From Bacteroidota bacterium (GTDB taxonomy: Bacteria > Bacteroidota > Bacteroidia > Chitinophagales > Chitinophagaceae): DNA of 64,000 nt. The notes beneath the pieces were generated by a model. It did no database searches. It worked only from the letters and a program-made list of their open reading frames with translations, and was not told the DNA's origin. Shown in pieces: positions 60,492 through 64,000 of this stretch. Both the position numbers and the translations under genes were made by a program. Location of the stretch: contig CANGQJ010000004.1 of the NCBI GenBank assembly GCA_947456625.1, positions 124,001-188,000 on the forward strand, read 5' to 3'. The number at the start of each line of letters is the position of its first letter. The first letter of the stretch is position 1.

Positions 60492-61073
60492 ATGAAAAAG
60501 GGATATATTATTTTACTCCTTATGGTGGTTTTATGTGTAAATGCACATGCGCAAGCAAAGGGTGTAAGCCAAAATAATTTTAATGAAAGTGTGCAGGCTT
60601 TAAAATGGTTCTTTAAGCAAATTATTAATAAGTCTATTTATTATAATTATTATTTAGGAGATGACTTGTATACAGAGCGATCCTTTATTAATGAAGCAAA
60701 AGTTTCAATTATAAACAATAATCAAGTTGAATTATATATTTATTTGACTACACAAAAATACGATGTGCATTCTAGTGTCATGATAAGATCTGAGCATGGA
60801 GAATCTGTAGTTTTTGATCCATCTTCTATTGGTAACATTAAATTAAAAGGCAAGTTAAGTGACTATTCAAAATCGGAGTTAGGATTACTGGTTATAAATT
60901 TTACTAAAGAAGTTGAGAAACATAATTATTTACAAAAGAAAAAAAATGAGGATCCTACTTTACTAGATGCACCTTTAGTGTATGAATTTGAACTTCCCTA
61001 TTTAAAATCGGATACAAAAAATCCCGAAGCATTACAAAATGTATTTGAAAAGCTTCGGGAAGTAAAAAATTAA
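60492..61073 (+). CDS. Secreted hypothetical protein
   Basis: Signal peptide MKKGYIILLLMVVLCVNAHAQA; no recognised domain. Confidence 0.65.
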   Translation: MKKGYIILLLMVVLCVNAHAQAKGVSQNNFNESVQALKWFFKQIINKSIYYNYYLGDDLYTERSFINEAKVSIINNNQVELYIYLTTQKYDVHSSVMIRSEHGESVVFDPSSIGNIKLKGKLSDYSKSELGLLVINFTKEVEKHNYLQKKKNEDPTLLDAPLVYEFELPYLKSDTKNPEALQNVFEKLREVKN

Positions 61074-61103
61074 AAACAAGGTTTAATTATAATTATTTTG
61101 TGT

Positions 61104-61508
61104 TTATTTTTTATGTTCAAAATAAGGAATAGAATCGTCCGATGCTACATCTTTTTGTTGCCAATACGCTATAGTAACCACATGCCCCTCTGGGGTAAAT
61201 AAACTGCGGCCAAAAAGTGCATTGGTAGGATTAAATCTTAAATCGGTAACACCCACCGTAAAAGTACTAGGTGATATAGGTTCTGGAGTAGGTGCTAAAG
61301 GCGCAGCTTGCTCGCCTTCGGCAACTGGGGCTGCCGCTGCGGCTGGCGCTGCTTTTGGAGCTGGGCTTGGCACTACCACTACTTCATATTTATTGAAAGT
61401 TAAAATGTCCTTTATAAATTGAACACGGGCTGCACTCACATTCTTTTCAACAATAGAACATTTAATATTGTCTAAATCTTCAAACTCGTGATTCTTATTA
61501 ATTGCCAT
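61104..61508 (-). CDS. Conserved hypothetical with internal Pro/Ala-rich linker
   Basis: 134 aa; N-terminal MAINKNHEFEDLDNIKCSIVEKNVSAARVQFIKDIL, PAPKAAPAAAAAPVAEGEQAAPLAPTPEP linker, C-terminal VTDLRFNPTNALFGRSLFTPEGHVVTIAYWQQK. Confidence 0.65.
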   Translation of the reverse strand: MAINKNHEFEDLDNIKCSIVEKNVSAARVQFIKDILTFNKYEVVVVPSPAPKAAPAAAAAPVAEGEQAAPLAPTPEPISPSTFTVGVTDLRFNPTNALFGRSLFTPEGHVVTIAYWQQKDVASDDSIPYFEHKK

Positions 61509-61573
61509 AACATTTATTTTAAGTCCTAATATATATACTATTTAATTTTCACCCTTTAGTTAATTAATTCAGT

Positions 61574-62983
61574 TTATAATCCAATACTAATTGAGTAAAT
61601 GTAATCATATACTACACTTGCAAGTCCGGTTACAATCACACCAACTACACATATATACATGGCTAATTTTGAAACACCAGGCACTTCCAATTTTTGAATA
61701 GGTGATGCATTTTCGTCCATAAAAATAGATTTTACTACTTTTAAATAATAGTAAAAGCTAATGACCATATTTAATGCAGCAAAAATAATAATACCATAAT
61801 TTCCTTTGGCAGCACCTGCCATCATTAGAAATAATTTACCAAAGAATCCTGCCGTAGGCGGTACGCCTGCTAATGAGAAGAGTGCAATAGTTAATACCCA
61901 TGAAAGCATTGGGTTGGTTTTGTAAAAACCTTTAAAGTCTGAAATATTTCCCTTTCCGGTTAAGCTGCTAACAACTGATACCACACCAAAGGCTGCTAAA
62001 TTGGAGAAGATATATATTAAGATAAAGTAAATTAAAGAGGCTGCTCCCGCTTGTGAACTACCCGATATGCCAATTAATATAAAACCTACTTGTGCAATAG
62101 ATGAAAAAGCCAAAAAGCGTTTAAAATTATCCTGGCGTAAAGCAAATAAATTTCCAATTAAAATAGTAGCTGCTGCAAGCAATACCAAAATTAAATACCA
62201 AGTGCTTGCAATAGGGGTGAATACTTTGTATAATAAATTAACCAAAGTAAACAATACGGCTGCTTTGGAAATTACAGATAAAAAAGCAGTAACTGCTACT
62301 GGAGCACCTTCATACACATCGGCTGTCCATAAGTGAAAAGGAACTGCCGATATTTTAAATGCAAATCCAGCAATTAATAATATAAATGCAAACAACTGTA
62401 ATGGATTGCCGTTAATATGTGCTGTTAATATAGAAAAAGTTAATGTACCGCTCGTGCCATATAAAAATGAAATACCTAATAATAAAATACCAGAAGAAAA
62501 AGCTGAGGATAAAATTAATTTCATGGCTGCTTCGGATGATTTTCGTTTGGTTAAATCAAAATTAGCTGCTGCTGCCAATGGAATGGTAGACATTTCCAAC
62601 CCTAAATAAAACATTAATAAATTGCCACTTGAAATCATAAAGAACATACCCAGTAAGGATGTTAGGATAAGTAAATAAAACTCAATTACATTTTTATTAT
62701 TCTTTAGCCAGGCGTAGGATTGCATGGATATAATAAGTATTGCTAGGTTTAATAAATTTTTCTCAAATATTATTAAGGTATTGGTATTAAACATACCATT
62801 AAATAGTTCACCAGTTTCTTGACAACAAAAGCCTGCAGCTAAATTAATAAGTAGGGCGGCATTAATAAAGTTTAAAATATTTTCATTGCTGCGGTCTTTA
62901 CCCAATTTAATAAAGAGCAGTAAGAATATTAGCACTGTGAGTGCTAATTCCTGTCTTAATAGTATTAATATATTGTATGTCAT
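61574..62983 (-). CDS. nuoN: NADH-quinone oxidoreductase subunit N
   Basis: Multi-TM; LGLEMSTIPLAAAANFDLTKRKSSEAAMKLILSSAFSSGILLLG; GVPPTAGFFGKLFL. Confidence 0.93.
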   Translation of the reverse strand: MTYNILILLRQELALTVLIFLLLFIKLGKDRSNENILNFINAALLINLAAGFCCQETGELFNGMFNTNTLIIFEKNLLNLAILIISMQSYAWLKNNKNVIEFYLLILTSLLGMFFMISSGNLLMFYLGLEMSTIPLAAAANFDLTKRKSSEAAMKLILSSAFSSGILLLGISFLYGTSGTLTFSILTAHINGNPLQLFAFILLIAGFAFKISAVPFHLWTADVYEGAPVAVTAFLSVISKAAVLFTLVNLLYKVFTPIASTWYLILVLLAAATILIGNLFALRQDNFKRFLAFSSIAQVGFILIGISGSSQAGAASLIYFILIYIFSNLAAFGVVSVVSSLTGKGNISDFKGFYKTNPMLSWVLTIALFSLAGVPPTAGFFGKLFLMMAGAAKGNYGIIIFAALNMVISFYYYLKVVKSIFMDENASPIQKLEVPGVSKLAMYICVVGVIVTGLASVVYDYIYSISIGL

Positions 62984-62999
62984 TGGTCTAAAATTCTAA

Positions 63000-64000
63000 T
63001 TATTTAAGTTGATTTACTTTTGCCATTTGCAACATAATTGCATCGGTGCTGGGTATGATTAAATGGTTTATTAAAAATGGCGCTAAACCAATAATTAAAA
63101 TGCCTACTATTAAAAGCACAGCTGCTAATTTTTCATTCCAAGTAGCATCGGTAAGTAACGCATGCTCATTACTAATTGGTCCCATAATAGCACGACCTGT
63201 TGCACGTAATATATAAACCGCTGTTACTACAATGGAGGCACCTGATAATATGGTTGCTAAACGATAAGCGCCATTAGGGTTTTGCCAGGAGCCCATAAAT
63301 ACAGTCATCTCAGCTACAAATCCACTAAAACCGGGTAGTCCCAGAGAACATAATCCAGCAATAACAAACACCGTACTTATAAATGGCATGGCTTTTAATA
63401 AGCCTCCTAATTGTGCCACCATTCTGGTGTGTGTTCTACTATAAATCATGCCTATTGCAGCAAAGAAAAGTGCTGTCATTAATCCGTGTGATACCATTTG
63501 TATAACTGCACCATTAATAGATGTTTTATTTAACATGCCAATACCTAATATCACAAATCCACAGTGACTAATACTTGAATAAGCATTGATGTATTTTAAA
63601 TCGGTTTGCATCATAGTTGCAAAAGCGCCATAAATAATTGCGATGGTGGCTAGTAAAATAATAATCCAAGAATAAGTATGCGCCGCATCGGGCATTAAAG
63701 CCGCTATGCGTAAACAACCGTATCCACCTAATTTCATAGAAATGCCTGCTAAGAACATACTTGCAGCTGTAGGTGCAGAAGCATGACCATCTGGTACCCA
63801 AGTATGAAAAGGGAATAATGCCGCAAACACACCAAATCCTAAGAAGGCAAATGGGAAGAAGAATTTTTGAACCCCAACTGGAATGCCTTGTTGGGTTATT
63901 TGCACCATATCAAAAGTATGTGTGTTATAATAAATTCCAAATAAGCCAACCATTACTAGTGCCGATCCTGCCATTAACATTAAAGCCAACTTCATGGCGC
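63000..64000 (-). CDS. nuoM: NADH-quinone oxidoreductase subunit M, N-terminus beyond the window
   Basis: FPFHTWVPDGHASAPTAASMFLAGISMKLGGYG; LKYINAYSSISHCGFVILG; frame open to the window end, ATG at 63995 internal. Confidence 0.93.
   Translation of the reverse strand, partial: AMKLALMLMAGSALVMVGLFGIYYNTHTFDMVQITQQGIPVGVQKFFFPFAFLGFGVFAALFPFHTWVPDGHASAPTAASMFLAGISMKLGGYGCLRIAALMPDAAHTYSWIIILLATIAIIYGAFATMMQTDLKYINAYSSISHCGFVILGIGMLNKTSINGAVIQMVSHGLMTALFFAAIGMIYSRTHTRMVAQLGGLLKAMPFISTVFVIAGLCSLGLPGFSGFVAEMTVFMGSWQNPNGAYRLATILSGASIVVTAVYILRATGRAIMGPISNEHALLTDATWNEKLAAVLLIVGILIIGLAPFLINHLIIPSTDAIMLQMAKVNQLK

Overview
This 64 kb window is a chromosomal segment from a Bacteroidota bacterium, probably close to Chitinophagaceae judging by gene content (gldA, gldB, porT, a fused E1 dehydrogenase, DUF1343/NamZ, bshA). 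It is AT-rich, mostly housekeeping and densely packed. I saw no rRNA operon, CRISPR array, transposase or prophage. I assign about 57 CDSs, one tRNA (Arg, anticodon CCG), and several intrinsic terminators and promoter-like elements. Four loci stand out. (1) A umuDC operon has a UmuD-like protein in which both catalytic-dyad positions are substituted (Ser to Ala, Lys to Arg), while UmuC looks intact. (2) An AmgK-like amino-sugar kinase is fused to a stand-alone RapZ C-terminal (amino-sugar-sensing) domain and sits in an apparent operon with a MurU-like nucleotidyltransferase, next to a NagX-like gene. (3) A carotenoid cluster (crtI-crtB-crtZ-crtY) is preceded by an ECF sigma factor and a CarH-type MerR/B12 regulator with the Wx9EH motif; the sigma-gene promoter carries four TTTGTTTA half-sites arranged as two inverted repeats over a TAnnTTTG box. 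(4) A stand-alone C-terminal half of CarB lacks the N-terminal synthetase half and the MGS domain. All family calls come from reading motifs; no database search was run.
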